In this document: positions 7,384-17,156 of the stretch, in pieces
Numbering within the stretch: the first letter of the stretch is position 1
How the letters are laid out: each line of letters opens with the position of its first letter
Source: a virus
DNA: 49,070 nt
Direction: 5' to 3' (one strand)
Virus record (IMG/VR): IMGVR_UViG_3300031957_003819
Coordinates: 1-49,070 of that record
The notes under the pieces: model-generated
What the model was told of the DNA's origin: nothing
The model's database searches: none
Seen by the model: only the letters and a program-made list of their open reading frames with translations
Position numbers and translations under genes: made by a program

Positions 7384-9324
7384 TTACGCCCCCGTGTTGG
7401 TCCAGAGGAGGGCGGCAGGCGTGAAGCCGGAGCCGCCAGCGGGGGAGGAGCCGCGCCAGAAGGCGAAGCGGCCCTGATGGCTGCGGAACGCCGCCGTGGT
7501 GGTGTAGCCGAGGCGGTAGGTCCCGGCGCCGACGTGGACGTTGTTGGCGCCGATGGTTTCGGAGTCTTCGATGACGCCGTTGATGTAGAGGTTAACGGTC
7601 GTCCCATCGCGCTCGACGTAGATGTCGTAGTTCGTGTTAATTGCGAGCGTCGTCGTGGAGACAAGCTGCAAGCTGTCGGTGGTGCCGTTGTAGCTGAGGT
7701 AGACGCGCACCCGCGCCGACGAGGCGTCGATGCCGATCAGGAACTCTTTCGAGCCTCCCTCGTAGCAGCCGTAAATCCGGTCGCCCCATTGGACCGAGGC
7801 TTCCGGCCGCACCTCGATGCGGAACGCCCAATCGGTTTCTGTGCCCGGACGGAGATCGTCCACATCGGCGCCGCCGAAGGTGAGATAAGCGTTGGCCGTG
7901 CCGTCGTTGTAAATCGACGGGAAGCCGCCGAACGTGATGTCGGACTCCACGGTCATGCCGGAGCCCCACGTCGCGGTGATCGTGTAGAGCGTGTTGTTGA
8001 CCTTATCCTGCCCCTCGTCCGTGCCGCCGGGGCCGAAGTACATAATCATCGCGCCGGTCGGGCTCGGGGCGGAGCCGGACTGCGTATCCAATGCTCCGTA
8101 GGCGATCCATGCGTCGGTCTCCGCAGGCTCGATGGTCACGATGCCCCCGACATGCAGGAAGTCAGCGGAGAAGCTGGAAAGGCCGTTGATGACCGCGCCG
8201 GTGTCGCTGACGAGAGTCGGCTGGCCGGCGCCCATCCATGCGAAATGCGCCTTGTATCCCGCCGCCGGGCTGAAATCGCCGCTGGTCGGGGCCGTGATCG
8301 TGATCGCCGTGCCCGCGGTCAGGCGGGTGACAACGCGGTCATGCGAAGCGCCGAGTTCAATCGCCGTGCTCGCGCTCGCCACAGACGGCGGGTCGATGAA
8401 CTCCCGGAACCATGCAAGGATCGTCGGCCATTGCACCATGCGCGCCCGGAGAGCGGGCAGCACGTTGCCTGGCTCGATCATCATCATGCCGAAGGTCGTT
8501 GCGGTGAACGAAGGCCGCAGGCTCAACGTGTTGTCGAACAGCGAGACGATGAAGTCCTTCGCCACACGGAGCTTGCGCAGCGCGGTGTTCGTCACGGAGT
8601 AGAACGGGATGAAGTCGTCTTCTTCCGGCGTCGCTTCGGTGAGCGACGGCACGTTGAGTCCAGCAGACCCGGTGCGCCAGTCGTCGCTCCCAAGGAACGT
8701 GTCGATGAGATCAGCGATTTCCTCGCCGGTCTGGTCGGCGGCAGCGTTGTCCTCGACGTTCAGCGCGGTGCGGAGGTTCGCGGCGGAGATCGCGCCTACG
8801 AGTCCGGCCACGGACGAAACCGCATCGGTGTTGTCGAACTTCTGCCAGTTGTCGGCGTAGGTGTCCGTCGCCGCATCATCCGTCAGCGCGACGATGGTGT
8901 CGCCCACGGCAAACTCGATGCTGTCCACCGTGCCCGCGACAGAGACGCGCCACAGGAAGCCGTTGGAGGCAGAGCCCGAGCCGGGGAAGGAACCGCCAGA
9001 GGCGTCCCATGCGCCCTGCCACGAGAGACCGCCGGCCGCCGCTTCGATCTGCGACTCCAGCGCCGCAGCAAGAGCATCGGCGTAGGTCTTCACCGCAAAT
9101 TCGGTGACCACCTTGGCAGGGTCCGCGTTGTTCAGCGTCTCATCGTTCGACACGTCCGAGATCGTGAGAACCTGAGCCGCCTTGTTTGCCGGATCGTAAG
9201 TCGCCGTCGGCATCGCGTTTGCGAGCGCCGAGACCTGCGCGTTGGTGAGGAAGTTCGTGTTCCCCAACGCGATGAGAGCGCCCTTGATGGCGGTCGCGAC
9301 TAGCGTGCTGGTGATTTCGGCCAT
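7384..9324 (-). CDS. tail fibre protein with C-terminal LamG/concanavalin-like domain
   Basis: This 646-residue protein has a repetitive N-terminal half with fibre-like phrases (D-G-T, G-A, D-A-A-T-D-T-Y-A-D-N-W-Q-K-F). Residues from about 470 to 640 read as a laminin-G/concanavalin A-type jelly roll: strands around I-Y-G-C-Y-E-G-G, F-L-I-G-I-D, R-V-Y-L-S-Y-N-G-T-T, then the signature Y-D-I-Y-V-E-R-D-G-T-T-V-N-L-Y-I-N-G. Such domains bind sugars, so receptor recognition is likely. It is one of three stacked receptor-side genes; the spike gene follows within 5 bp. Confidence 0.75.
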   Translation of the reverse strand: MAEITSTLVATAIKGALIALGNTNFLTNAQVSALANAMPTATYDPANKAAQVLTISDVSNDETLNNADPAKVVTEFAVKTYADALAAALESQIEAAAGGLSWQGAWDASGGSFPGSGSASNGFLWRVSVAGTVDSIEFAVGDTIVALTDDAATDTYADNWQKFDNTDAVSSVAGLVGAISAANLRTALNVEDNAAADQTGEEIADLIDTFLGSDDWRTGSAGLNVPSLTEATPEEDDFIPFYSVTNTALRKLRVAKDFIVSLFDNTLSLRPSFTATTFGMMMIEPGNVLPALRARMVQWPTILAWFREFIDPPSVASASTAIELGASHDRVVTRLTAGTAITITAPTSGDFSPAAGYKAHFAWMGAGQPTLVSDTGAVINGLSSFSADFLHVGGIVTIEPAETDAWIAYGALDTQSGSAPSPTGAMIMYFGPGGTDEGQDKVNNTLYTITATWGSGMTVESDITFGGFPSIYNDGTANAYLTFGGADVDDLRPGTETDWAFRIEVRPEASVQWGDRIYGCYEGGSKEFLIGIDASSARVRVYLSYNGTTDSLQLVSTTTLAINTNYDIYVERDGTTVNLYINGVIEDSETIGANNVHVGAGTYRLGYTTTAAFRSHQGRFAFWRGSSPAGGSGFTPAALLWTNTGA

Positions 9325-9327
9325 GGC

Positions 9328-9588
9328 CTATGCTCCAAGGTAGGTCACGACTTCGCCGAGGTGGGTCACAGGAGCGCCCAGGAACGTGACCTGGCCTGCG
9401 ATGTCCTCGGGGAAGTTCGGGTCGTAATGGTGGGTGGTGACGAAGACGCCCGGGGCGCCGACGGGATCCGCTTCAACAGCCGGAGATGTTCCGAGATAGC
9501 GAACGCCCAGCGACGGCGGCGGCGGGTTCTCCGCTGCGTCGTGATAGAACGTGTACAAACGATGATCGTAGGAGCCGTAGATCGCCAT
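9328..9588 (-). CDS. small tail-region protein with Y/F/H-L-G repeats
   Basis: This 86-residue protein has a recurring strand-like unit x-x-Y/F/H-L-G (R-Y-L-G, T-F-L-G, T-H-L-G, T-Y-L-G), mostly in the last 25 residues. No family is recognised. It sits between two fibre genes, overlapping the stop of the first at its own ATG, so a structural linker or small virion protein is plausible. The sequence itself gives no function. Confidence 0.55.
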   Translation of the reverse strand: MAIYGSYDHRLYTFYHDAAENPPPPSLGVRYLGTSPAVEADPVGAPGVFVTTHHYDPNFPEDIAGQVTFLGAPVTHLGEVVTYLGA

Positions 9589-11702
9589 TACTCGGTCCTC
9601 CCGATGGCGATCCAGTCGAAATTGTATGAGGTCGAGACGCCGTTAACGAAGGCCATCCCGAACTGATTGTTCGCGAAAGCGTAGACGTTATCGCCGTCGC
9701 CGGTGCCGGTTGAGCGCGCGCTGCCGATTGCAACAAACTTGTAGGCGGGGTTGAACGCCTTCTGAAAGTTTTGGGACCCAATGGTGTTGCCGGGGACGGG
9801 CGTCGTCGTGCCGCCCCACTGAATCGAGATTTCAGCGGACCCGATCATCAACGAGATGCGGGCCGGGTTTGAACCGACGATGACGAACTGCGGTTGTGCA
9901 CCGAGGGCGGCGAGCGCGCCCGCTGCATCCGTCGCGCCGGTGCCGCCTTTATTGATCGGATGCGTGCCGGAATACTCGCCCGGGCCGATTGTGCTTAGCA
10001 CTGCAAGCGCGCCGAGTCCGAGGTCACCGCGCATCTGGCTCGCGTTGCTCCGCCCAAGGAGCGTGCGCGCCAGCGACGTCAGGGCAGTGAGCGACATTGC
10101 CCCGGCGCCGGTGAAGTAGCCCATCTGGTTTGCGCTGGCGGCCAGCGCTGCCAGAGCGGCGAGGTTCAGGTTCGACGTGTCGGCGATCTGGTAGACCGTG
10201 CCGTCGTAAACGAGGTCGAGAACCTGCCCGGCCTTCACGTCTCCGGCGACGAGCGGGACGTTGCCGTATTTCCGAACCGCGCGAGCTCCGGTGCCGTCGC
10301 GGTTAATGGTCAAGGCGCCGGTGTTTGTGAACGGCGCAATGACCCTGAATTCCTGACGCGGCGCGAGGGAGGAGATTTCAGCCCCAGCAGGAGACGCATA
10401 GGTCCATGCGTTCGTCGTGCCGCCCGCCGTGCCCGCGGCGCGAAGCGCATCAAGCGTCGCCGTATTCGCGTCGGCGTCATCACGGATGTTCGGAATGTCG
10501 GAGAGGTTTGAGGTCTGCTCCGGGCTGAGACTCAGCGACGCCGCAATGGCGGCGGGCGGGTCGATCTGCGTGATGATGTAGTTGCCGTCGTCAGTGCCGG
10601 TGTAGGCGGTCCCGACTTGCGCGAAGGGATGCGCCACGGCAGCAGTAACGTCGGCGAACTTGCCGGGGAGTCGACGGATCGCGGTCTGGTATTCCGATGC
10701 AGCAGCGGCGGCGCGGTGCAGGTTCGCGTTGGTTTCGGATTGAGCCGCAGCGATGGCGGCGCCCGGCGCGCGGAGGATGAAGGAGTCGACGCCCTCGAGG
10801 AGATCGAGCCCGACGATCCGGACCAGCGAGTTCACCCCAAGATTGAGGTCTCCGCCCACCATGTTCAGCGGCGACGTCGGATCAACGAGACCGCCGGACG
10901 TCACGATGGTGGAGAGAACGCCGTCAACGTCGAGAAGATCGTTGCCGACGGCGAGAACTTGGGAGTCCGCGTTCAGCAGGATGTTGTTGGCCACAGCCGC
11001 GATGCGCGAGCCCGGCCCCAGGTTGAAGTCCGCAAAGATTGCGTCGATGGCGCCGGTGCGGTCGCCGAGGTCGTCCAGCTTCACCACCATGGCGGAAGCG
11101 CCGAGGACGCCGATCTTGCCGACGATCTCGATGGTGCCGAGGCGGGTGATCTCTGCCGTTAGTGCAGCGAGGCTGTTGATGCTGCCGATAGAGCCCGCGA
11201 TGGTTTCAACATTGGAGGCGTCGAGCCAGACGATGCTCCGGCCATCGGCCCCGAATTTGAACGTCTTGTTGGCCCGATCTGCGGCGCGCCCGAAGAACAG
11301 CGGGCCAAGGTTCTCTCCGGGAAGGGCCTGAATGGTCCGGTCCACCCGGGTCATCAGGTCGCGCGTCACCGCATGGAGGAGGTCGAGTTCGTTGTTGACG
11401 CCGCCGGGCTTTGCCCCCGCAGCAGCGAAGTCCGACGTGCGGCCGGCGCGGGTCTTCAGCGAGATCGTGATGTCGGCGGCGGTGACCGAGTCTGCGAGCG
11501 TGATGTTCCCGCCACGGAACCCGCCGTCGATGGTCGAGCTCGCGACAACAGACCAGTCGTCAATATCGAGAGGGACATCATCAACGAAGACCTCGATGTC
11601 GGCCTTCTGAAACCAGTCATAGGTGAAGGAGAACGGCCCGGTCCCCGTCTGGTTGAGGTGCCGGATTTCGCGCGCTTCATCAGGGATGATGACGTGAACC
11701 AT
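9588..11702 (-). CDS. tail fibre with T7 gp17-like N-terminal domain
   Basis: The first 150 or so residues match the virion-attachment domain of T7-type fibres: Y-D-W-F-Q-K-A-D-I-E-V-F-V-D, then D-W-S-V, G-G-x-I-T-L, then R-x-T-x-x-F-A, ending in N-N-E-L-D-L-L-H-A-V-T-R-D-L. This domain anchors the fibre between portal, nozzle and adaptor in podoviruses. The remaining 550 residues are low-complexity fibre sequence with Gly-Ala and N-L-A-A-L-A-A-L-type stretches. The C-terminus (G-N-T-I-G-S-Q-N-F-Q-K-A-F-N-P) resembles phage tail fibre tips. It is probably the adaptor that carries the two other receptor-side proteins. Confidence 0.8.
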   Translation of the reverse strand: MVHVIIPDEAREIRHLNQTGTGPFSFTYDWFQKADIEVFVDDVPLDIDDWSVVASSTIDGGFRGGNITLADSVTAADITISLKTRAGRTSDFAAAGAKPGGVNNELDLLHAVTRDLMTRVDRTIQALPGENLGPLFFGRAADRANKTFKFGADGRSIVWLDASNVETIAGSIGSINSLAALTAEITRLGTIEIVGKIGVLGASAMVVKLDDLGDRTGAIDAIFADFNLGPGSRIAAVANNILLNADSQVLAVGNDLLDVDGVLSTIVTSGGLVDPTSPLNMVGGDLNLGVNSLVRIVGLDLLEGVDSFILRAPGAAIAAAQSETNANLHRAAAAASEYQTAIRRLPGKFADVTAAVAHPFAQVGTAYTGTDDGNYIITQIDPPAAIAASLSLSPEQTSNLSDIPNIRDDADANTATLDALRAAGTAGGTTNAWTYASPAGAEISSLAPRQEFRVIAPFTNTGALTINRDGTGARAVRKYGNVPLVAGDVKAGQVLDLVYDGTVYQIADTSNLNLAALAALAASANQMGYFTGAGAMSLTALTSLARTLLGRSNASQMRGDLGLGALAVLSTIGPGEYSGTHPINKGGTGATDAAGALAALGAQPQFVIVGSNPARISLMIGSAEISIQWGGTTTPVPGNTIGSQNFQKAFNPAYKFVAIGSARSTGTGDGDNVYAFANNQFGMAFVNGVSTSYNFDWIAIGRTE

Positions 11703-11747
11703 GCGCCAAAAATCGGCGCGGCGGTGTTTTTATCCACGCACGGGGAA

Positions 11748-14700
11748 TTACTGCGCGGCGAGCGCCTGTGCGGCCTCTAGCGCTGCGGCTTCCTCCTGGC
11801 GGGCGCGTTCCTGTTCTTCGCGGAGAACCTGCCGTTCAGCCATTGCGGTCAATTCGGAGCGGTATTCCCGGTAGACCATTTGAGACGCCGCTTTTCGCGA
11901 CGCCGAGATCACCTTGCGGATCGCATAGGCCTTGGTTCCCGGCGTCGGTTCTGCCCCATCGGCCAGTCGTTCGTAGGCCGACGACTCCACAAACTCGTTC
12001 AGGAATTCGAGCGCGCCCGTGTCTTTCGGGAACACCTTGGCGTCATTCCCGGCGAGCTCCACCATGCGGGAGTAAATCTCCGGGCTGTTCTTCAGCGAGA
12101 CCGAGACATTGCGCCCCTGATAGGGGACCGAGATCGACCGATCCGGCATCGACGGGAAATACCGGAGACGCAGCAGTTCAGAGTCGATGGGCTCGGGGTC
12201 GATCTTCCGCGCGATGAACGGGGAGAGCGCGTCATAAGCCACGCCGATATGGGATTGATAGGTCTGCTCACGGCCCCACAGGTCGCGGCGCGCAGGCAGG
12301 GAGTCGGACATGCCCGGCGTCCGGTTCTTGATGGCGTCGAGCGTGCTGGCGATCTCGCGCATCTCGGGATCAACCTGACGCCGAAGTTCTGCGGCGCCGG
12401 CGGGCACCAATGCCGACGAGAGAAGGCGCCGAAGATAATTCGGGCCGTAGCGATCGCTGTCTTGCACCACGTTCACAAAGTCCGCGGTTCCGGTGAGATA
12501 GCTTTCCGAGAGCAGCGCCTTGCCCACGCGACCGATCATTGACCCCCAAACGGCGAACAGTTCCTTGTCCTCGCCGTCGTCGTAGCCGCGGTTCGCAAGG
12601 ATTTCATGCGCGTCGGCCCCCATGCCAAGCATGTTGCCGATGGGGTCAAAGCGGTCGTAGCGCACCCAGGTATCGCCCATCTTGACGGCGTAGGGCTGCC
12701 AGCCCGTGCGCTCAAGCGCCCGACGCTCTGACGGATTGGTGGGGCCGCCCCCCGAAATCTGCCCGTTCGCCGCCATGTCTGCGGCCAGAAAGATGCCTGA
12801 CGTGCCGAGCCCGATCTTCGCATGAGCGAGCGCTGCATCCTTTCCGCCCTTGGCCAGTTCGTGGCGCAGCAGGCGGTATCCGAACGGCGTCCGGTCGAAC
12901 GTGAACTTCATGATGTTCGCCGGGGTGTTGATGAACGGCAGCAGGATGTGCCCGATGGGGAGGCCGCCCGAATTCATCCACGTCCGCAGATTAATCACGC
13001 TCTGCACCGGTCCGCCCGGCGCCGGCGGTTTCGTGAAGGTCTTCGTTTGCGCGGCGAGTCGGGCCTGCTCCCAAAGATCATTCGGCGGATCTGAGACCAG
13101 TTCGGCGACTCGCTTGCTGATGTCCTCTCGCGCCAGCAACCCGATGCGCGCTTCATCCATCGCGATACGCTGCGCGCCGGACGAGACCTCCATATGGAAG
13201 TTCACGCCCTTGAAGAAATCGTCCGCCCCGCCAAGCATATCCTGCGGGACCGAAAGCACCTTGCCGATGGCGTCAAGCGAAGCGCCAAGGGGCGTGTTTG
13301 AGGCCTGTCCGAATGCTTCCGCAGAAACCGGACGCGGGCGCGGCGCGTCGATCTTGCCGACGACCACGCCCATGTTGTTGAATTTCTTGTTCTTGGCGAA
13401 ATACTTGAACTGATCCACGACGGCGGTGCGCATCGCCTGAGACTTAATCGCCGCCTCCTCGACAAGCTCTGCCGCTACATCATCGCCGAGGAGTTTTCCG
13501 AGGTGTCCTGCAAAGCTCGTTTCCACGATGTCATAGACCATCACGGAAGTGTTGCCGATGGCGTTTACGAGGTGGGTCTTCGGGTTCGACAGCAGCGCAA
13601 AGCGCCATGCCTCACCGAAAGCGTCGACTCCGCGACGGGACAGCATGTCGATGGTCTTATCCAGTTCTCCGACATGCTCATCCCCCAGCATCGCGATGCG
13701 CTTCGCCATGTCGTCGGCCTGCTTCGTCGTCGCGCCCGACCCCGCAAGAATGTCCTCGATCTCCTTCATGCGCTTGAACGAGTCGCCCGCCGGAATCTTC
13801 CAGCTATCGAGGATGCGGCCCGCTTCGGCGCGGGCGCCCATGACTTCGGCCTGAATGGCCCTGTGGACCGCTACAGCGCGGTTCATCGCGAACTGCGTGC
13901 CAGTGGAAGGGGCGGCGAGATAGGCCTGTGCGGCGTCCCTGACGTTCCTGCCGGACGTCGCCCACAACTGGCGGGCGGCGACGGACTCCGCGGCGCTGAG
14001 GGTCTGGCCGGGGTTCCGGTTCTTCAGGGCCTCCCATGCGTTGATCATGGACGCCTCGGCTTCGGTCGTCGCATGAGACACCGTGCCCCGGCGCGCGGCG
14101 TCCACCTCGTCCACGTTCTTTTCGGTCAGTTCAGCGATGGTCGCCTTGATGTCGTCGCTGGAATTGATGCGGGCGAGGTTCGGCTGCCACTGGTCGTAAT
14201 CGCCGGGACCGTCCGACTTCGCCTTGCGGACGCGGTGCCCCGACGGGTTACCGCTGATCTCCTCCACGGTCGCCGTGACCTGTTCAGCGCGCGCGGCTTC
14301 CGCTTCGGCTACGGCGCCCACCTTCTTCTCCACGTCGCTGAGGGCCTTCTGTGCGCGCCGCTGAGCCCGCATGGCGCGGAAGGCGGAAAGGGCGAAGTCG
14401 AACGCGACGCCGACGCCAGCGCCTTCCAGCGTGTTCTTGATGCGCCCTGCGATCTCGTCTTCGTTCTCCGTCGTCTTCATGAATTCGGGAACGAGTTCGC
14501 CGAGCCCCGGCACCTTGGCGACGAGATCGGCGAGCCTGCCGTCCTGACCGTCGAAGGCGGCGAAGTCTGCGATCGCGCCCTGCACGGCGGCCTTGGTGAT
14601 CGGTCCCGCGTTCTTCAGGAGTCCCGCGGCGGCGGTGAACTTCTTCGCCCCCATGAAGCCGGTCCCGAACTGCGCGACGGACTCCACGATCTGACCGGTT

Positions 14701-15113
14701 TTCGTGTCCTGCTGCGGGCCTTCGGGGAGTTGCGGGGCCTTCGACTTCTTGCCCTTCAGGTTCGTCAGTTTGACGTCGAGGTCTCCGGCTTCGTTCGTGA
14801 TCTGAAGCGCGGGCCAGAACCCGGTGAGGTCGGCGGTCTTCTGGTCGAGCTCCGCCCCGAGGTCCAAGGTTTCCTGAATGGCGTCCCGCGCGCCGGAGAG
14901 CAGGGCGCCGGGGATTTCCACGATGCCACCGCCAATATCCACCGCCACGGCGCCGGCGCGGTCCAGCGCGGTCATCTCGCCTTCGGGCTTCGGCTGTTCC
15001 GTCGTCTCGGTCTCACGTTGAGCGCGTCGGGCCCGGGCGCGAGCGAGAACGTCCTGATCCGCCTGCTGCTGGCCCTTGGCGACGAGCGTCGTTGAAAGGT
15101 TGTCCGTTTCCAT
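11748..15113 (-). CDS. giant internal virion (ejection) protein
   Basis: This 1121-residue protein has a charged helical N-terminus, Ala- and Gly-rich amphipathic stretches near residues 60-210 and a central region with S-N-P-K-T-H-L-V-N-A-I-G-N. That motif recurs in large ejection-type proteins of podophages. Further on come G-H-I-L-L-P-F-I-N-T-P-A-N-I and a hydrophobic helix I-G-L-G-T-S-G-I-F-L-A-A-D. By position (tail tubular proteins, then internal proteins, then fibre) it matches T7 gp16, although the transglycosylase domain of gp16 is not evident. It would be ejected into the periplasm to form part of the DNA conduit. Confidence 0.7.
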   Translation of the reverse strand: METDNLSTTLVAKGQQQADQDVLARARARRAQRETETTEQPKPEGEMTALDRAGAVAVDIGGGIVEIPGALLSGARDAIQETLDLGAELDQKTADLTGFWPALQITNEAGDLDVKLTNLKGKKSKAPQLPEGPQQDTKTGQIVESVAQFGTGFMGAKKFTAAAGLLKNAGPITKAAVQGAIADFAAFDGQDGRLADLVAKVPGLGELVPEFMKTTENEDEIAGRIKNTLEGAGVGVAFDFALSAFRAMRAQRRAQKALSDVEKKVGAVAEAEAARAEQVTATVEEISGNPSGHRVRKAKSDGPGDYDQWQPNLARINSSDDIKATIAELTEKNVDEVDAARRGTVSHATTEAEASMINAWEALKNRNPGQTLSAAESVAARQLWATSGRNVRDAAQAYLAAPSTGTQFAMNRAVAVHRAIQAEVMGARAEAGRILDSWKIPAGDSFKRMKEIEDILAGSGATTKQADDMAKRIAMLGDEHVGELDKTIDMLSRRGVDAFGEAWRFALLSNPKTHLVNAIGNTSVMVYDIVETSFAGHLGKLLGDDVAAELVEEAAIKSQAMRTAVVDQFKYFAKNKKFNNMGVVVGKIDAPRPRPVSAEAFGQASNTPLGASLDAIGKVLSVPQDMLGGADDFFKGVNFHMEVSSGAQRIAMDEARIGLLAREDISKRVAELVSDPPNDLWEQARLAAQTKTFTKPPAPGGPVQSVINLRTWMNSGGLPIGHILLPFINTPANIMKFTFDRTPFGYRLLRHELAKGGKDAALAHAKIGLGTSGIFLAADMAANGQISGGGPTNPSERRALERTGWQPYAVKMGDTWVRYDRFDPIGNMLGMGADAHEILANRGYDDGEDKELFAVWGSMIGRVGKALLSESYLTGTADFVNVVQDSDRYGPNYLRRLLSSALVPAGAAELRRQVDPEMREIASTLDAIKNRTPGMSDSLPARRDLWGREQTYQSHIGVAYDALSPFIARKIDPEPIDSELLRLRYFPSMPDRSISVPYQGRNVSVSLKNSPEIYSRMVELAGNDAKVFPKDTGALEFLNEFVESSAYERLADGAEPTPGTKAYAIRKVISASRKAASQMVYREYRSELTAMAERQVLREEQERARQEEAAALEAAQALAAQ

Positions 15114-15114
15114 C

Positions 15115-16737
15115 CTATTCCCCGATCAGCCGCTTGATCTGTTCCAGCTTGCGCAGTTCGTCGGCGCGCTCCTCGTCGGTCAGGTTCTCGTCATCGAGAA
15201 TCGCGTCCTCCGCCGCGGTGAGGTCTTCCGGCGCATCCCCGTCGAGATATGGGCTGTACTTCGTCACCGCGAGCGTGCGGCCGCGCTCCGCCGTGATCTC
15301 GCGCGCCCGGTTGCGGGCCTGCTCCGGCGTCGACTCCGGATGCTCTTCAAGCCAGCGGTCGTATTCGGCCTCAGCCTCAGCCCCGATGGCCGCAAAGGAC
15401 GGATCGAAATCGAACGTCCCCTGCTTGAACCCGCCGTCGAGAACGACCTTGCCCGCCTTCGCGACGGACCCGGAATATTTGTCTACATCGCCGTAGAGCG
15501 TGTTGAGTTGCGACTGCGACAGCCCAAGGTCCGGCAGTTCCTCGCGCGACAGTTCCCCGGCGCGCGCCTGGTTGCGGAGCATGGCGAATTGGCTGACCGG
15601 CAGGCCGTCGGTTCCCCCGGTGATGTCCTTGAGGTAGCCCTGCTTCTCCGTCGGCGTCAGAAGGTCTTCGATCTCGTAGAGCGCCGACAGCTTGTCCTCC
15701 TGCGACATGTCGGGATTGAACAGCACGTCGATGAACGCGCGCTCCTCGCGCTCCTTGACCTCGGTGAGATAGTCCTTGCGGCGCTTCTCCGCCGCCGTCC
15801 GTTCGGCTTCCCGTGCGGAGTCCACCTCAGCCATGAGATTGATCTCGTTGCGCAGGGACGACCGCATGGCGACGGCTTCGGCCCCGTCCAGTCCAAGCCC
15901 TGCAATCGCTTCCTCTGCGGCTTCAAGGGCGCCGGCGCGGCCCTCGATCTCGTAGACCTCGCGGATCTGCGGGGTGAGAACGGCGGTCTGGACACGACGG
16001 GAATATTTCTGGTCGTCCAGCGTCCGCTCGTCCCCGGAATAGGCGTAGAGCGGGTTGTCGGTCTTCATGTCGAGCAGGGTTTCGCGATCAGCGATGAGAC
16101 GCTGAAAGGCGGGGTCCTGTGCGATACCAGGTCCGCCATCACGCAGCATGGCGTCGATCTCGGACTCCACCGAAGCGACTTTCGCATCCATGCCGGTGCG
16201 CGCTTCCTTGATGTCGGCGTCCTGACGTTCGCGCGTGACTTCGAGCAGGTTCTTCTCGATCAGCTTGTCTATCTCGGCCTGCGCCGCCCGTGCAGACGCA
16301 GGGTCGGTCATGTCGCCGATGTAGCCGGTGCGCCATGCCTCGGCCCGTTCCCGGAACTCAGTCGGGGAGGCGTAGCTTTCGCCGCGAATGTCGGTGATCG
16401 CGCGTTCTGCATCCCTTTCGGCGCGCGTCGCCTGCAAGGTCTGCACGGCCTGAAAATAGGCCTCGTCTTTCACACCGAGGAAATCGAGGAGTCCGCCCTC
16501 GCGAGTCGGAACGCTCACCGGCCCGCCGTCGCGGGCTTCGGCCTCGGCGATGCGGAAAGCGGTCTCGCCTTCCTTCAATCCCGCTTCAACCTCACGCTTC
16601 CGCACGGTCTCGCCGACGATCCGGGCCGAGCGGGCGAGGTCAGCATAAGCGGAAGCCTGATAGCGCGACGCCTCGTCAGCGACGACTCCGCGTCCGCTGG
16701 TCACCGCGTTGCGCGTGATGCGGGGAAGCAGCGCCAT
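15115..16737 (-). CDS. internal virion protein, coiled-coil rich
   Basis: This 540-residue protein is almost entirely charged helix (many E-A-R, R-E-R and A-E-A runs), as in the T7 gp15-type ejection proteins. The ATG at 16737 overlaps the stop of the preceding gene as TAATG; the in-frame start 15 bp upstream lies in that gene. It sits between the small 139-residue internal protein and the 1121-residue one, so it is the second of three ejection-protein candidates. Confidence 0.65.
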   Translation of the reverse strand: MALLPRITRNAVTSGRGVVADEASRYQASAYADLARSARIVGETVRKREVEAGLKEGETAFRIAEAEARDGGPVSVPTREGGLLDFLGVKDEAYFQAVQTLQATRAERDAERAITDIRGESYASPTEFRERAEAWRTGYIGDMTDPASARAAQAEIDKLIEKNLLEVTRERQDADIKEARTGMDAKVASVESEIDAMLRDGGPGIAQDPAFQRLIADRETLLDMKTDNPLYAYSGDERTLDDQKYSRRVQTAVLTPQIREVYEIEGRAGALEAAEEAIAGLGLDGAEAVAMRSSLRNEINLMAEVDSAREAERTAAEKRRKDYLTEVKEREERAFIDVLFNPDMSQEDKLSALYEIEDLLTPTEKQGYLKDITGGTDGLPVSQFAMLRNQARAGELSREELPDLGLSQSQLNTLYGDVDKYSGSVAKAGKVVLDGGFKQGTFDFDPSFAAIGAEAEAEYDRWLEEHPESTPEQARNRAREITAERGRTLAVTKYSPYLDGDAPEDLTAAEDAILDDENLTDEERADELRKLEQIKRLIGE

Positions 16738-17156
16738 TATTCGCCGCCCCATTCGACCGTGGCCAAGGAACTCGCCGCCGACGCAAACCCGCTCAGCACC
16801 GCGAACGGCGCCGCCCGGCGCTTCATCGCCGCTTGGGTCTTCAGGGTCTCCTGCCGGTTTTTCGAGGACAGCACTTCGGCGTTTTCGTTCTCACGGGCGC
16901 GGTCGCGGTTCACCCTGCGGATGTTGACCCCACCGGGACCATCGATCGACAACCCGCGAGACACCCGCACGGCGTCAATCGTCGCCAGCGCCTCATTGGT
17001 CTGCTCACGCCTGATCGCGCTGATCTGCTTGCCGCGCAGTTCCTCATCCTTGCGAGAACGCTCGATCTGCTTCGCCTCGGTCTTCAGGGCGCGCGCCTGG
17101 CTGAAGCCGCCCATGATGCTCAAACCGGCGCCGCCAATGGGAAACACCTGACTCAT
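16737..17156 (-). CDS. small internal virion protein (gp14-like position)
   Basis: This 139-residue protein has a Gly- and Ile-rich hydrophobic start (I-G-G-A-G-L-S-I-M-G-G-F) followed by a strongly charged helix. This is the usual build of the first and smallest ejection protein of short-tailed phages (T7 gp14, P22 gp7-like). The N-terminal hydrophobic stretch could insert in the outer membrane. Its start overlaps the stop of the nozzle gene by 4 bp. Function is inferred from position and composition. Confidence 0.65.
   Translation of the reverse strand: MSQVFPIGGAGLSIMGGFSQARALKTEAKQIERSRKDEELRGKQISAIRREQTNEALATIDAVRVSRGLSIDGPGGVNIRRVNRDRARENENAEVLSSKNRQETLKTQAAMKRRAAPFAVLSGFASAASSLATVEWGGE

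Noticed and set aside
7477-9303. 608-codon plus-strand frame opposite the LamG fibre
   Set aside because: Composition of an antisense shadow (Arg/Val/Ala), no ribosome-binding site, and the opposite strand encodes a recognisable fibre.
15076-17151. 691-codon plus-strand frame
   Set aside because: It is antisense to two internal virion protein genes and has shadow-type composition.
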